This document shows, piece after piece, positions 43,742 to 53,572 of a stretch of 64,000 nucleotides of DNA. The position numbers and the translations under genes were made by a program. The notes beneath the pieces are model-generated. The model had not been told where the DNA came from, ran no database searches, and was given only the letters and a program-made list of their open reading frames with translations. The stretch's first letter is position 1. Every line of letters begins with the position of its first letter. The DNA lies in contig NZ_JALNTY010000003.1 of NCBI RefSeq assembly GCF_023161965.1, positions 105,271-169,270 on the forward strand. The letters are read 5' to 3'. Origin of the DNA: Anaerosoma tenue (GTDB taxonomy: Bacteria; Actinomycetota; Coriobacteriia; Anaerosomatales; Anaerosomataceae).

Positions 43742-46438
43742 ATGACACACACCTACCGGGTCGCCATCGACGGCATGCACTGCCATGCCTGCGAGCGGCT
43801 CGTCACGATGAACCTGTCGGCGATACCCGGCGTGACGGTGCTGACCGCCGACGCGCAGGAGGGCTTCGCCGTGTTCTCCGCCGAGGGTGCGGTGGACGCC
43901 GCATCCGTGGAGTCGGCCATCGTCGCCGCGGGGTTCACGCCCCGCGGTGGCGCGGTCACGCTCGAAGAGATCGAGCGGGGGGCGCCCGAGGCGGCTGCCG
44001 ACGCCGCATCCGCCGACCCGCCTCCGGCTGCGACCGCGACCGGTGAGGCCGAGGCCCCCGACGCCTGCGAGACCGGTGCCTGCCCCACGGTGCCGCCCGC
44101 ACCCGACCCCGCGATCATGGCGGCAAGCGCGGCCGCAGCCACCGCAACCGCCTCGCTCGGCATCATCGGCATGACGTGCTCGTCGTGCCAGGCGGTGATC
44201 GAGCGGACGCTCCAGCGCATGCCCGGCGTGGGCAGCGCCGTGGTGAACCTTGCCGCCGAGACCGCCACCGTTGCGTACGACCCCCATACGCTCACGGTCG
44301 ACGACCTTGTCGCGGCTGTACGCTCGGCGGGCTACGACGCCGTGCCGCGCGACGAGGACGCCGCTCCCGGCACCGCCGGCGATGCCCAGCGTGAGGCGCA
44401 GCAGGAGCACATCCGCGGGCAGAAGCGGCTGTTCGTCTTCTCACTCGCGTTCTCGATCCCGCTGCTGCTCCTGATGGTCCCGTCCATCATGGAATCGGTA
44501 CCGCTCATCGTCTCCGAATGGCTCGCCAAGACCTTGGGTGGCACGTGGGACCCGATGATGGTCTTCAAGTACATCAGCTTCGCGCTGGCAACGCCGGTGC
44601 AGCTGATCGCCGGGGCGCAGTTCTACCGCGGCTTCTGGCATGCGCTCAAGCGTCGCACCGGCAACATGGACACGCTCGTGGCCATCGGCACCTCGGCGGC
44701 GTACTTCTACTCGCTTGCGGCCACCTTCGTCCCCTCGCTCATGGGCGAGCCGGTGTTCTTCGAGACGAGCGCCCTCTTGCTCACGTTCGTCATCCTCGGC
44801 AAGCTCCTCGAGGCGCGCGCCAAGGGCAGGACGTCCGACGCCATCAAGAAGCTGATGGGGCTGCAGGCCAAGACCGCGCGCGTGGTGCGCGACGGCGCTG
44901 AGGTCGACGTACCCGTGGAGCAGGTCCTCGCCGGCGACATCGTCGTGGTGCGTCCCGGCGAGAAGGTCCCGGTGGACGGCGTGGTGACCGAGGGCTCCTC
45001 GGCTGTGGATGAATCCATGCTCACCGGCGAGTCGATCCCGGTGGAGAAGCGCGAGGGCGACACCGTCATCGGCGCCACGCTCAACAAGCTCGGCTCCTTC
45101 CGCTTCCGCGCCACCAAGGTCGGTGCGGAGACGGCGCTCGCGCAGATCGTGAAGCTCGTGGAGGAGGCCCAGGGCTCCAAGGCGCCGGTGCAGCGGTTCG
45201 CCGACCGCATCTCGGCCGTGTTCGTACCGGTGGTCGTGGCGCTTGCGGTGCTCACGTTCCTCGTGTGGCTTCTCGTGGTGCCGAGGTTCGCGGACCCGTC
45301 CTTCTATGCCGATGTGACCCCGTTCGTGAAGGCGCTCCTGGCCGGCACGGCGGTCGTGGTCATCGCGTGCCCCTGTGCGCTCGGCCTGGCCACTCCCACC
45401 GCCATCATGGTGGGCACCGGCAAGGGTGCCGAGAACGGCATCCTCATCAAGAGCGGTGAAGCGCTCGAAACCGCGTACAAGATCAAGGCCATCGTCTTCG
45501 ACAAGACCGGCACGCTCACACACGGCAAGCCCGTGGTGACCGACATCGAGCTCGCCGATGGGCACGACACAGACCGCGTATTCATGCTCGCAGCAGCGCT
45601 CGAGCGCGGGAGCGAACATCCGCTGGCCGAGGCGATCATCGCGCACGCCAAGGAGCGCGCGATGCACCTGCCTCAGGTGGAAGGTTTCGCAGCTGTGCCC
45701 GGTCACGGCGTGGAGGGCACGGTCGACGGCATGCGAGTGGCGTTCGGCAACCGGCGCCTGATGGCCGCCGAGGGTATCGACATCGCCCGCTTCGAGGAGC
45801 GCATCAACACGCTCGAAGGTGAGGGCAAGACGGTCATGCTCGTTGGCGTGGACGGCGCCAGGCTCGCCGGCATCGTCGCGGTGGCCGATACGCTCAAGGA
45901 GAACTCGAAAGAGGCGGTGGAGCGACTCACCGGGATGGGCGTCGAGGTCTACATGATCACCGGCGACAACCGCCGCACGGCCGAGGCCATCGCGGCGCAG
46001 GCGGGCATCGCGCCCGACCACGTGCTCGCCGAGGTGCTCCCCGAGCACAAGGCCGAGGAGGTCGCGAAGCTTCAGGCGCGCGGCCTCACGGTGGCGATGG
46101 TGGGCGACGGGATCAACGACACGCCGGCGCTGGCGCAGGCCGACGTGGGTATCGCCATGGGCGCAGGCACCGACATCGCCATGGAGACCGGCGGTATCGT
46201 GCTCATCAAGAACGACCTGCGTGACGTGGTGACGGCCATCGAGCTCTCACGCGCCACCATCAGGAAGATCCACCAGAACTTCTTCTGGGCGCTCGGCTAC
46301 AACTCGCTCGGCATCCCGGTGGCCGCCCTCGGCCTGCTCAAGCCCGAGCTCGCCGGCGCCGCGATGGCGCTCTCGTCCGTAAGCGTCGTGACCAGCTCGC
46401 TCATGCTGCGGCGTTTCCGGCCGAGCATGTCGCAGTAG
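43742..46438 (+). CDS. copA: Copper-translocating P1B-type ATPase with two HMA domains
   Basis: This 898-residue P-type ATPase has two N-terminal metal-binding domains, GMHCHACE (Cys14, Cys17) and GMTCSSCQ (Cys146, Cys149), separated by an unusually long Ala/Pro-rich linker. CPC (543-545) lies in the membrane, [13 protein letters not shown] holds the phosphorylated Asp587, and [24 protein letters not shown] and [15 protein letters not shown] complete the family. It exports Cu(I). I prefer the ATG at 43742 over 43736 because GGAG is then 6 bases upstream. It starts 22 bases after the SafE-cupredoxin gene. Confidence 0.94.
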   Translation: MTHTYRVAIDGMHCHACERLVTMNLSAIPGVTVLTADAQEGFAVFSAEGAVDAASVESAIVAAGFTPRGGAVTLEEIERGAPEAAADAASADPPPAATATGEAEAPDACETGACPTVPPAPDPAIMAASAAAATATASLGIIGMTCSSCQAVIERTLQRMPGVGSAVVNLAAETATVAYDPHTLTVDDLVAAVRSAGYDAVPRDEDAAPGTAGDAQREAQQEHIRGQKRLFVFSLAFSIPLLLLMVPSIMESVPLIVSEWLAKTLGGTWDPMMVFKYISFALATPVQLIAGAQFYRGFWHALKRRTGNMDTLVAIGTSAAYFYSLAATFVPSLMGEPVFFETSALLLTFVILGKLLEARAKGRTSDAIKKLMGLQAKTARVVRDGAEVDVPVEQVLAGDIVVVRPGEKVPVDGVVTEGSSAVDESMLTGESIPVEKREGDTVIGATLNKLGSFRFRATKVGAETALAQIVKLVEEAQGSKAPVQRFADRISAVFVPVVVALAVLTFLVWLLVVPRFADPSFYADVTPFVKALLAGTAVVVIACPCALGLATPTAIMVGTGKGAENGILIKSGEALETAYKIKAIVFDKTGTLTHGKPVVTDIELADGHDTDRVFMLAAALERGSEHPLAEAIIAHAKERAMHLPQVEGFAAVPGHGVEGTVDGMRVAFGNRRLMAAEGIDIARFEERINTLEGEGKTVMLVGVDGARLAGIVAVADTLKENSKEAVERLTGMGVEVYMITGDNRRTAEAIAAQAGIAPDHVLAEVLPEHKAEEVAKLQARGLTVAMVGDGINDTPALAQADVGIAMGAGTDIAMETGGIVLIKNDLRDVVTAIELSRATIRKIHQNFFWALGYNSLGIPVAALGLLKPELAGAAMALSSVSVVTSSLMLRRFRPSMSQ

Positions 46439-46440
46439 TG

Positions 46441-46540
46441 GACGCCGGAGCCGGCGAGGGTAGACCACGCTCGCTGTCCTCGGCGCACAGGTCGCGCCTG
46501 CGGAGGCATCGCTTAGGTCTCCCTCGCCGGCTCCGGCGTC
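46441..46540. terminator. Long inverted repeat between convergent genes
   Basis: The 20-bp perfect arms GACGCCGGAGCCGGCGAGGG (46441-46460) and its complement (46521-46540) extend inward about 5 bp past one bulged T, leaving a loop of about 50 bases. The right arm covers the last codons of the TIGR04076 gene. It probably acts as a bidirectional terminator. Confidence 0.6.
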
Positions 46541-46829
46541 AGTCCGTCACGCGCAACCGGAACACCACGGGGTTCGCCGGGTCGGGGCAGCACACGAGCG
46601 CCTCGCCCTCGGCCTCCCAGGGGAAGCTTCCACCAAAGCGGAGCGGCTGCAGGAACGGCAGCATCGCCGCGTACGCCCAGCCGCATATGCCGGCGGGAAC
46701 GAGCGCGGAGTCGACCTCCCATCGGTCGCCGACCGCATGTCCGATCGAGCACGCGCCGGTACCCTGGATCTCCGTGATCTCGATCGTCACACGCCGGCCC
46801 TCCGGCGGTGCCGTCCGCCGCTCGGTCAC
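46539..46829 (-). CDS. TIGR04076-family small protein
   Basis: This 96-residue protein matches the TIGR04076 pattern: VTIEITEIQGTGACSIGHAV, GDRWEV, a Cys/Trp segment PAGICGWAYAAMLPFL, LRFGG and ALVCCPDPANPVVFRL near the end. Four conserved Cys may bind metal. The family is widespread in anaerobes and functionally uncharacterised. Its GTG overlaps the AIM24-type gene stop by 4 bases, so the two are translated together. Confidence 0.8.
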   Translation of the reverse strand: MTERRTAPPEGRRVTIEITEIQGTGACSIGHAVGDRWEVDSALVPAGICGWAYAAMLPFLQPLRFGGSFPWEAEGEALVCCPDPANPVVFRLRVTD

Positions 46830-47536
46830 GACCCGCCCCCGCTTGCGGCCACGACCTCCTCGTACGGCTGCACCACCACGAAGCCTTGGCCGTCGAAACG
46901 CATCTGGAACGTCTCACCGCTCGCTCGGCCGATGAACGTCTTCAGGTTCACGTCGGTCTTCACCGAGGTCTGCATGCCCTCCGACCACGCAACCGTGGCG
47001 TTCGGGTCGGTGAAGAGCGGGTAGTTGGGCGCCACGCCGAGGACGAGCGGCCTGCCATGCGTTGTGATCGCCACGTAGCCGGTGCCCGACAGCTTCAGCG
47101 AGAACAGACCGCCCGCCATCATGCTCGCTCCGCCCGTCAGCACGATGTCCCATGCCAGCGAATCCGAATACGCCAGGCAGTCGCTCCCGTTCACGAAGAT
47201 CGACTCGTTGTCCAGGTACAGGATCGTGATCTCCTTGCCCTGGTCGGCGCAGTACAAGATGCCCGAACCGGTGACCTTGGTGGTCGCAGCCTTCTCGCCC
47301 GTCGCCATAGTCTTCAGGAACTTGCCCGCGCTGCCCGCACCGGCGCGCTCGAAACCGAGTTGCCCGTAGTACCCGATCATCGCGCCCATCTTCGTGAACA
47401 CCGAGCCGTTATCGAGGTGGATCTCGAGCATCTTCTTGCTCTCGAGTTGCCATGTGCCGCCGGTGTCCTGCTGTGCGTGCGCGGCAACGAAGTCGCCAAG
47501 CCGGACCGCCACGCCTGCTCCAACGCTGTCGCCCAT
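46826..47536 (-). CDS. AIM24-family protein
   Basis: This 236-residue beta-rich protein of the AIM24/TIGR00266 superfamily has Gly-rich strands such as TWQLESKKMLEIHLDNGSVF, GSGILYCADQGKEITILYL and LTGGASMMAGGLFSLKLSG. Members form trimeric beta-prisms; the mitochondrial homologue affects inner-membrane organisation and the bacterial role is unknown. It is the first gene of a two-gene operon with the TIGR04076 protein. Confidence 0.85.
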   Translation of the reverse strand: MGDSVGAGVAVRLGDFVAAHAQQDTGGTWQLESKKMLEIHLDNGSVFTKMGAMIGYYGQLGFERAGAGSAGKFLKTMATGEKAATTKVTGSGILYCADQGKEITILYLDNESIFVNGSDCLAYSDSLAWDIVLTGGASMMAGGLFSLKLSGTGYVAITTHGRPLVLGVAPNYPLFTDPNATVAWSEGMQTSVKTDVNLKTFIGRASGETFQMRFDGQGFVVVQPYEEVVAASGGGS

Positions 47537-47604
47537 CACAGACCCCCTGTCCCGTGTGCCGGTGGATGTCCACCTGGCACGCCACGATGCGTACGCCTAT
47601 GCGG

Positions 47605-48492
47605 CTATATCCCCACATCCCTGTTCTCGTAGAGCAACCACAGCGCCTGGGTGCCGAGTTCGGCTCCATCGTGTTCCATCAGACGCGTGTACAGCCTCTC
47701 GGCAAGCTCCAGACCGGGCAGAGCAAGTTCGAGACGATGCGCCTCCTCGATGGCGATGCGGAGGTCCTTCACGAAGTGCTTCACGAAGAAGCCCGGGGTG
47801 AAGTCGCCTGCGATGATCCGTGGACCGTACGCACCCCACGACCATGAGTTCGCGCCCCCTCCTGAGAGTGCCGCGTGCGCCTTCTCCAGGTCGAGGCCGG
47901 CGGCCTTCGCGTACTGCAGCGCCTCCACCAGGCCGAGCATCGTACCCGCGATCCCGATCTGGTTGGCCATCTTGGTGTGCTGGCCCGCGCCCGGCCCACC
48001 CATATGGGAGTAGGTCTTACCCATGACCTCGAAGAGCGGGAGCGCCCGCTCGAACCCTGCGCGCTCCCCGCCCGCCATGATCGTGAGCGTCCCGTTGCGT
48101 GCGCCCACGTCGCCGCCGGACACCGGCGCATCCAGCGCGGTGAGACCCCGCGCAGCGGCGGCCCCTGCGATGCGCATGGCCAACGACGGAGTCGACGTGG
48201 TCATGTCCACGAGCAGAGCCCCTTGCACCGCGCGATCCACGATGCCGTCCGTGCCCAGATAGACGTGCTCGACATCGTGCGGATATCCAACGATGGTGAT
48301 GGTGATCTCCGCCCTGGAAGCCGCCTCGCCCGCGGAGTCGGCCCACGTCGCCCCGGCAGCCAGGAGCGGCTCGGCTTTCGCCCGGCTCCGATTGTGGACC
48401 ACGAGCGGATACCCCGCCTGCATGAGATTGTCCGCCATCGCGGCACCCATGACCCCGGTGCCGACGAAGGCGACGGTAGGATGAGCGGCCAT
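47605..48492 (-). CDS. Beta-hydroxyacid dehydrogenase (3-hydroxyisobutyrate dehydrogenase family)
   Basis: This 295-residue NAD(P)-dependent enzyme has the Rossmann motif VAFVGTGVMGAAMADNLMQA and NRSRAKAEPLLAAG. The substrate motif is LDAPVSGGDVGARNGTLTIM, and the catalytic Lys lies in GAGQHTKMANQIGIAG. Relatives reduce tartronate semialdehyde, oxidise 3-hydroxyisobutyrate or reduce succinic semialdehyde. The substrate here is undetermined. AGGGAG precedes the ATG at 48492. Confidence 0.9.
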   Translation of the reverse strand: MAAHPTVAFVGTGVMGAAMADNLMQAGYPLVVHNRSRAKAEPLLAAGATWADSAGEAASRAEITITIVGYPHDVEHVYLGTDGIVDRAVQGALLVDMTTSTPSLAMRIAGAAAARGLTALDAPVSGGDVGARNGTLTIMAGGERAGFERALPLFEVMGKTYSHMGGPGAGQHTKMANQIGIAGTMLGLVEALQYAKAAGLDLEKAHAALSGGGANSWSWGAYGPRIIAGDFTPGFFVKHFVKDLRIAIEEAHRLELALPGLELAERLYTRLMEHDGAELGTQALWLLYENRDVGI

Positions 48493-48570
48493 GACGGTCT
48501 CCCTTCTCACGCGTGCGTGCTCCACCAGTATAGCGAGCGACAGGGCTTGACCGCCGCCCGCGATCCGCCG

Positions 48571-49419
48571 TCAGATGTGCTTGGGCAACTCCATCGTCAC
48601 CCGCGTGTACGCCACCCGGAACCCAGCCCGCTGCTGGTTGCGCTCCGACGTGCCGCCGGGTGAGGCCTCGATCACCGCAAGGTCACACCCGGCCTCGACG
48701 GCCAACTGCAGCCGCGTGCGGAGCAACGCCGTCTGTACTCCCTTGTTGCGGAACGCCGGAAGCGTGGCGTCCCCGTTGAGCATCGCTGCACCATCGCCGA
48801 TCACCAGCATCCCGGTGCCGGCGGGCTGCCCGTCCACGTAGCCGACGAGATGCATCGCATCGCGCCTCAGGGCGATCGCCCGCGCGAGCGCCATATCCTC
48901 ATCGGTCACCGCACCGTCCTTGAACCCGCGCGCCTCCAACTCCGCCCAGAGCTCCCGGTCCCCGGCGCTCATCGCCTGACGCACCGTCACCAACGGTCCG
49001 TCCGGACCGACGGGCCCGCACGAGTGGTCGATGCCGTCCTCCCCATCGCCGAGTCGCTGCAGCAGTACGGTCTCGAATCCCGTCGCAACGAAGCCATACG
49101 TGGCCAGCCAGCGCATCAGGGAGGCATCCGCATACGGACACACATCGATCCGCGCCTGTTCATCACGCTCGGCGAAGAAGGCGATGAGCGCCGCTACCTC
49201 CTCCTGCTCGACCGGACCGCTCATGCCGAGACCGAACGCGGAGTTCACGATGTTCCCATGGGAGTACCAGAAGGCTCCCCCACCGCCGACCCTGAAGGTG
49301 GTGGCCTCAGGGTAGATGGCGCTCGCGCGTGCCTCGTCCACATATCGCGCAAGATCGGACACGCCTACCGCCTCGACGCGGCGAACAAGGTCCGACTCGA
49401 TCAGCAGATCCTGTGTCAT
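48571..49419 (-). CDS. GNAT-family acetyltransferase
   Basis: This 282-residue protein is larger than single GNATs. An N-terminal GNAT-like part (residues 1-125) lacks an obvious CoA loop. The C-terminal catalytic GNAT domain has TLPAFRNKGVQTALLRTRLQ (CoA loop) and VIEASPGGTSERNQQRAGFRV. The ATG at 49419 overlaps the transporter stop by 4 bases, so this enzyme and the UMF1 transporter likely share a substrate or function. The substrate is unknown. Confidence 0.85.
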   Translation of the reverse strand: MTQDLLIESDLVRRVEAVGVSDLARYVDEARASAIYPEATTFRVGGGGAFWYSHGNIVNSAFGLGMSGPVEQEEVAALIAFFAERDEQARIDVCPYADASLMRWLATYGFVATGFETVLLQRLGDGEDGIDHSCGPVGPDGPLVTVRQAMSAGDRELWAELEARGFKDGAVTDEDMALARAIALRRDAMHLVGYVDGQPAGTGMLVIGDGAAMLNGDATLPAFRNKGVQTALLRTRLQLAVEAGCDLAVIEASPGGTSERNQQRAGFRVAYTRVTMELPKHI

Positions 49420-50687
49420 GCGGCCTCCTCCGGCGCTGGTCGCACCTCGACCCCGTCGGAGCGTGGCGGCTCGACCGGCCGCAGCACGAACACTGCCGCA
49501 ACGATGAACACCCCGAGCGACGCGAGCGCCCACGTGCGTCCAAGACCCATCCCGTCGGCCACCAGCGCCCACATGAACGGGCCGAGCACCGTTGCGAAGC
49601 GGCCGACGATCGCGTACAGGCCGAAGAACTCGCCGAGTTTCGCCGGAGGCGACAGTTGCGTCATGAGCACGCGGTCCGCCGCCCAGGCGCCGCCGATGCC
49701 GGCGCCGCCGCCGACCGCCACAAGCCAACCGACAGCCTGCACGCCGCTCACCGCCGCGATGATGGCCGCAGCCAATCCCACCAGTTGCGACCCGAGCGCG
49801 GCCATGAGCAGACGCTTGGAGCCGTACCGGTCGGCGAGCCGCCCCGCCACCATCGCGCCGAGCCCTGCGCAGGTGATGCCCAGGAGCGCGAGGCGGTCGG
49901 TCTGTGCGTCGGTGAAACCGAGCTCCATCTTCGCGAACACCGCGTTGAACAGGAAGACCGTGTTGATGGCATCCGTGTACAGGAACCGCCCGATGAGGAA
50001 CCTCACCACACCCTTGTGTTGCGCCGCACTCTTCCACGCGTCGCCCATCGCAATGAACACGGATCCAAGACCGGGCGGCATCCCCGGAAGCCGGGGCCGC
50101 GGACGCTCACGGATCCATACGAACGCCGGTAGCGCGAACACGAGGAACGCCACAGCAAGCGCCCGGAACACGGCGGCGTATCCTGCCCTTGGCAGCAGGT
50201 AGACGCCGATGCCCAGAGCGAGGGCTGAACCGATGTAGCCGATCGCCACTCCGATACCCGAGACGAGTCCTCGCGTCCGCTCGGTGCTGACATCGGGAAG
50301 CAGCGCGTCGTAGACGAGGGCTCCCAGGTGGAATCCCACCGTGCCTATCGCGTAGAACACGAGCGAGGGCACGACCCCCCATGTGGCCAGGAGCGCCGTG
50401 GCAGCGACGCAGACGAGCGTGGAGACAGCCAGGTAGGGGACGCGCCGACCCCGGTGGTCGGTGAGGGCGCCGAGCCACGGACCCAGCACGATGACCGCGA
50501 CCATGGCCGGGATGATGGCCGCACTCAGCATCCAGTCGGAGCCGCCGCGGTGCTCGACGAGCCACAGACCGAAGTACCTGCTGCCGACGCCGAGCGCGAA
50601 CGTCGTGTTGGCGAGATCGTAAAGGACCCATGCCGCCACGCTCCTGCGTGCGGGTGTCCAGCCCGACCCCTGCCCGTGTGCGTCCAT
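49416..50687 (-). CDS. UMF1/Atg22-type MFS transporter
   Basis: This 423-residue 12-helix transporter has SVAAWVLYDLANTTFALGVG near the N-terminus, the UMF1 signature. GPWLGALTDHRGRRVPYL is the MFS loop 2-3 motif, and LADRYGSKRLLMAALG repeats it in the second half. In yeast, the family exports amino acids from the vacuole. The ATG at 50687 starts MDAHGQGSGW. It is translationally coupled to the downstream acetyltransferase. Confidence 0.88.
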   Translation of the reverse strand: MDAHGQGSGWTPARRSVAAWVLYDLANTTFALGVGSRYFGLWLVEHRGGSDWMLSAAIIPAMVAVIVLGPWLGALTDHRGRRVPYLAVSTLVCVAATALLATWGVVPSLVFYAIGTVGFHLGALVYDALLPDVSTERTRGLVSGIGVAIGYIGSALALGIGVYLLPRAGYAAVFRALAVAFLVFALPAFVWIRERPRPRLPGMPPGLGSVFIAMGDAWKSAAQHKGVVRFLIGRFLYTDAINTVFLFNAVFAKMELGFTDAQTDRLALLGITCAGLGAMVAGRLADRYGSKRLLMAALGSQLVGLAAAIIAAVSGVQAVGWLVAVGGGAGIGGAWAADRVLMTQLSPPAKLGEFFGLYAIVGRFATVLGPFMWALVADGMGLGRTWALASLGVFIVAAVFVLRPVEPPRSDGVEVRPAPEEAA

Positions 50688-50820
50688 CAGCCTCCCGCCC
50701 GTGTGCCGTCGTGGGAAGTGTAGCGTATCGGCCCCGCACAGAACGCGGGGGCGGCGATGAAGGCCGCTCGGGAGGGAACATAGAGAGTACGGACCTGACG
50801 ACGGATACGAGGAGGTGCGG

Positions 50821-51156
50821 ATGATGGAAGCCATCGACCGGTGGCGCGAAGCCGTTCCGGAGGAGTCGCGCGTTGAGACCGGGCTCGCAGCGGGGTTCGT
50901 GGCTGGCGGCCTTCTTGCCGCAGCAGTCATGCTTATGAGCAAGCGCCGCGGGTTCTTCGCGTGGGCGATCCCCGGCGCCATCTTCGCCGTGGGCGCCGTC
51001 CTGCTGTCGGATGTCGTGATCGATGTCCGCGCGGAGCGGATCATGGAAGCCGAGGACCTCATCCACCACGAGCTCGCCTCGCTCGATCCACTTGCGAGAG
51101 CGCAGGTGCTGAAGTCGGTGGGCGAGCGCGAAGTGGACGCGGTGCTGGGAGACTGA
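50821..51156 (+). CDS. Small membrane protein of unknown function
   Basis: This 111-residue protein has two predicted transmembrane helices (about residues 22-39 and 47-67: GLAAGFVAGGLLAAAVMLMS and FFAWAIPGAIFAVGAVLLS), flanked by charged N- and C-terminal helices. AGGAGG lies 5 bases before the ATG pair at 50821. A strong terminator follows, so it is monocistronic. No family recognised. Confidence 0.7.
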   Translation: MMEAIDRWREAVPEESRVETGLAAGFVAGGLLAAAVMLMSKRRGFFAWAIPGAIFAVGAVLLSDVVIDVRAERIMEAEDLIHHELASLDPLARAQVLKSVGEREVDAVLGD

Positions 51157-51165
51157 CGCGGTACG

Positions 51166-51212
51166 GCACAGACGAACGCCCGGTCTCAGGCAGGCCGGGC
51201 GTTCGTCTGTGC
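51166..51212 (+). terminator. 18-bp perfect terminator hairpin
   Basis: GCACAGACGAACGCCCGG pairs with its exact complement around an 11-base loop, 10 bases after the stop at 51156. No U-tract follows on either strand. Confidence 0.7.
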
Positions 51213-51543
51213 GCTATTGGTCTCAGAATAGAGGTGTCCCGAGAAACCTCACCAGCGAGACCCACTACTCCGCGACTTCCCGTTTCACACCGTTGGGGCC
51301 TGCAAGGCTCTGACCAGCTTTCGCGAAGCCATCCGCCTACACACCCCGCCGGCAGCTACTGGTACGCCGCTTTTGGCGGTTCGCCCGGTTCGACCTCTCG
51401 GGACGACCCCACTCTACGACACCTGCTCGGTCGCTGCAAGCGAATTTCGCACGATTGCAGAGATTGCCGCCGAACGGTCGTTCTGTAGCCCCGAATGGCA
51501 CATAGAGGATGCTGAACGGCTTCTCCTGGGTCCGAACGGACCA
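51213..51543. other. 331-base gene-free interval with nested inverted repeats
   Basis: No convincing gene on either strand. Near its left end GGTCTC, GAGGT, ACCTC and GAGACC are nested (about 51218-51266), which would fold as one stem-loop on the minus strand. The remainder includes GCCGC/GCGGT-type short stems but no tRNA, SRP, RNase P or 6S signature that I recognise. It may hold the far 3' end of the minus-strand 51544 transcript. Confidence 0.4.
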
Positions 51544-51828
51544 CTACACACGTGTCGGGGCGTTCGCTTCTCCCTCGACCCCCTCGGCAACGAGTTCGAT
51601 CACGGCGTCAAGAGCGGCCACAGCCTTCGCGAGGGCCACCAACTCAGTGCCATCGATGTCTGGATGCGCCACCCTTGTGCGGATCTCCGACACGATGGAG
51701 GCATGTGCCTCCAGCAACGTGTCCAGATGCTCGGGCGTGCGGAACGTGGCGTGCTGCAGATCAGAAGGCGCTCCTCTCGCCTGCGACTCCGGATCCCGCC
51801 CCCGTGCGTCGTGCTGATACATGTCCAT
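51544..51828 (-). CDS. Small helical hypothetical protein
   Basis: This 94-residue acidic protein starts MDMYQHDARGRDPESQARGA. Two amphipathic helices follow (TPEHLDTLLEAHASIVSEIR and TELVALAKAVAALDAVIELV), suggesting a helical hairpin or dimer. The ATG at 51828 has GGGGAG 7 bases upstream. No signal, membrane segment or known family. It is monocistronic upstream of gatB on the opposite flank. Confidence 0.6.
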   Translation of the reverse strand: MDMYQHDARGRDPESQARGAPSDLQHATFRTPEHLDTLLEAHASIVSEIRTRVAHPDIDGTELVALAKAVAALDAVIELVAEGVEGEANAPTRV

Positions 51829-51925
51829 GACACCACTCCCCTGGATCGGCGGCCGTCCAGCCGCACTACTCCTGGCCCCTGACAGGACCCTAGCAGGGGG
51901 GTATGACACGGACGCCGCAGCGTAC

Positions 51926-53491
51926 TCAGCCGAGGAGGCGCAGGAGGACCTCGTTCACGACGGCCGGATTGCCCTGGCCGCGCATCTCGCGCATGACCTG
52001 GCCCACGAAGAACCCTATGACTGCGGTCTTGCCCGCGCGATAGCTGGCCACTTCGTCCGGATGCGCCGCAAGCACCGCCTCGGCGACCGTTTCGATCGCG
52101 CCGGTATCCGAGACCTGCTTCATCCCACGCGCTTCGACGATCGCGCCAGGCGCGTCACCGGTCCCGGCGGCCTCGGCGAAGACCTGCTTGGCCTGCTTGC
52201 CGCTGATGGCCCCGTCCTCGACGAGCCCGATGAGCTCGGCCAGCATCGCTGGCGTCACACGCGCCTCGCCGATGGCGATCCCCGCGGCATTCAGGTGCGC
52301 CGTCAGGTCACCGAGCATCCAGTTGGCCACCTGCTTGGCGCGGTCGGCGCCGGCGATCTCCACGGCGGCGTCGAAGTAGCAGCCCGTCGCGGTATCCGCG
52401 GCGAGCATCGTCGCGTCGGCCTTGGGTAGGACGTACTCGGCCATGTACCGGTCGCGGCGCGCGTCGGGCAGCTCAGGCAACCGCGCCGCCAGCGACGCGA
52501 TCCACTGGGGCTCGAAGCTGAACGGCACCATGTCTGGCTCGGGGAAGTACCGGTAGTCGTGCGCCTCTTCCTTGCTGCGCAGGCCGCTCGTGCGGCGCGC
52601 GGTTGCGTCCCAGTGGCGCGTCTCCTGGACCACGGCCTCCCCGGCGTCCAGCAGGTCCGCCTGACGCACGATCTCGTAGGCGAGCGCGTCGTGGAGCGCC
52701 TTGAACGAGTTCATGTTCTTGATCTCGGTCTTGGTGCCGAACTCGGCCCGGCCGCGCGGCCTGATCGACACGTTGCCGTCCACGCGCATGGAGCCTTCCT
52801 CCATGCTGCAGTCGCTCACACCGAGCGCGAGCCAGATGCTCCGCAGCTTCTGGGCAAAGCGCCGCGCCTCCTCCGGCGTGCGGATATCGGGCTCGCTCAC
52901 GAGCTCCATGAGCGGCGTGCCAGCGCGGTTGAAGTCCACAAGCGAGTGCGTGGCGCCAGCGATGCGGCCTTCCGAGCCGCCCACGTGCACCATCTTGCCC
53001 GTGTCCTCCTCGAGGTGGATCCGCGTGATGCCGATCGGCACGCGATAGCCACCGTCCTCGGCCACAGGCGTCGGACCGTCGGCCGCAACGCCGCCGCCCA
53101 GGTCCAGCCGCTCGGCCACACCCGGCCCGTCGACCTCGACATCGATCACGCCACCCGAGCAGAACGGCAGGTCGTACTGGGAGATCTGGTAATCCTTGGG
53201 CATGTCGGGATAGAAGTACTGCTTGCGGTGGAACTGGCTCCAGAGCGCGATATCGCACTCGGTGGCGAGCCCGGCCAGAACCGTCCACTCGATGGCCGCC
53301 TCGTTGGGCACCGGCAGTGCGCCGGGCATGCCGAGGCACACCGGGCACACCCGCGTATTGGGCTCGCCGCCGAAAGCGACCGGGCATCCGCAGAACATCT
53401 TCGTGTCCGCGGCGGTGATCTCGGTATGGATCTCGAGACCGATGACGGCCTCGTAGCGTTCGAGCACGTCGAGCAGACGGTCTTTCGGCAA
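51926..53491 (-). CDS. gatB: Aspartyl/glutamyl-tRNA amidotransferase subunit B
   Basis: This 521-residue GatB carries the kinase-type ATP domain (YEAVIGLEIHTEI, then CGCPVAFGG and CPVCLGMPGALP, the zinc Cys pairs). YFYPDMPKDYQISQYD and HLEEDTGKMVHVG are family motifs. The tail domain (YqeY-like, from about residue 370) ends MREMRGQGNPAVVNEVLLRL. The start is TTG at 53491 with GAGGGGAG 7 bases upstream. With GatA and GatC it converts misacylated Glu-tRNA(Gln) and Asp-tRNA(Asn). A surface-protein gene separates it from gatCA. Confidence 0.95.
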   Translation of the reverse strand: MPKDRLLDVLERYEAVIGLEIHTEITAADTKMFCGCPVAFGGEPNTRVCPVCLGMPGALPVPNEAAIEWTVLAGLATECDIALWSQFHRKQYFYPDMPKDYQISQYDLPFCSGGVIDVEVDGPGVAERLDLGGGVAADGPTPVAEDGGYRVPIGITRIHLEEDTGKMVHVGGSEGRIAGATHSLVDFNRAGTPLMELVSEPDIRTPEEARRFAQKLRSIWLALGVSDCSMEEGSMRVDGNVSIRPRGRAEFGTKTEIKNMNSFKALHDALAYEIVRQADLLDAGEAVVQETRHWDATARRTSGLRSKEEAHDYRYFPEPDMVPFSFEPQWIASLAARLPELPDARRDRYMAEYVLPKADATMLAADTATGCYFDAAVEIAGADRAKQVANWMLGDLTAHLNAAGIAIGEARVTPAMLAELIGLVEDGAISGKQAKQVFAEAAGTGDAPGAIVEARGMKQVSDTGAIETVAEAVLAAHPDEVASYRAGKTAVIGFFVGQVMREMRGQGNPAVVNEVLLRLLG

Positions 53492-53572
53492 GACGGGACT
53501 CCCCTCATGGGTGCGAGATGTGCGGCGTACGGCTCCGATTCTACCTGAGCGGACCGACGTCTGGCCCATACG

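Noticed and set aside
51373-51410. tRNA-like T-loop (GGTTCGACC)
   Set aside because: The flanking bases do not form a 5-bp T stem and no acceptor or anticodon arm can be drawn.
51373-51882. Plus-strand reading of 169 residues opposite the small hypothetical gene
   Set aside because: No ribosome site, biased Arg/Pro/Ser composition, and the opposite strand has a better gene with a good ribosome site.
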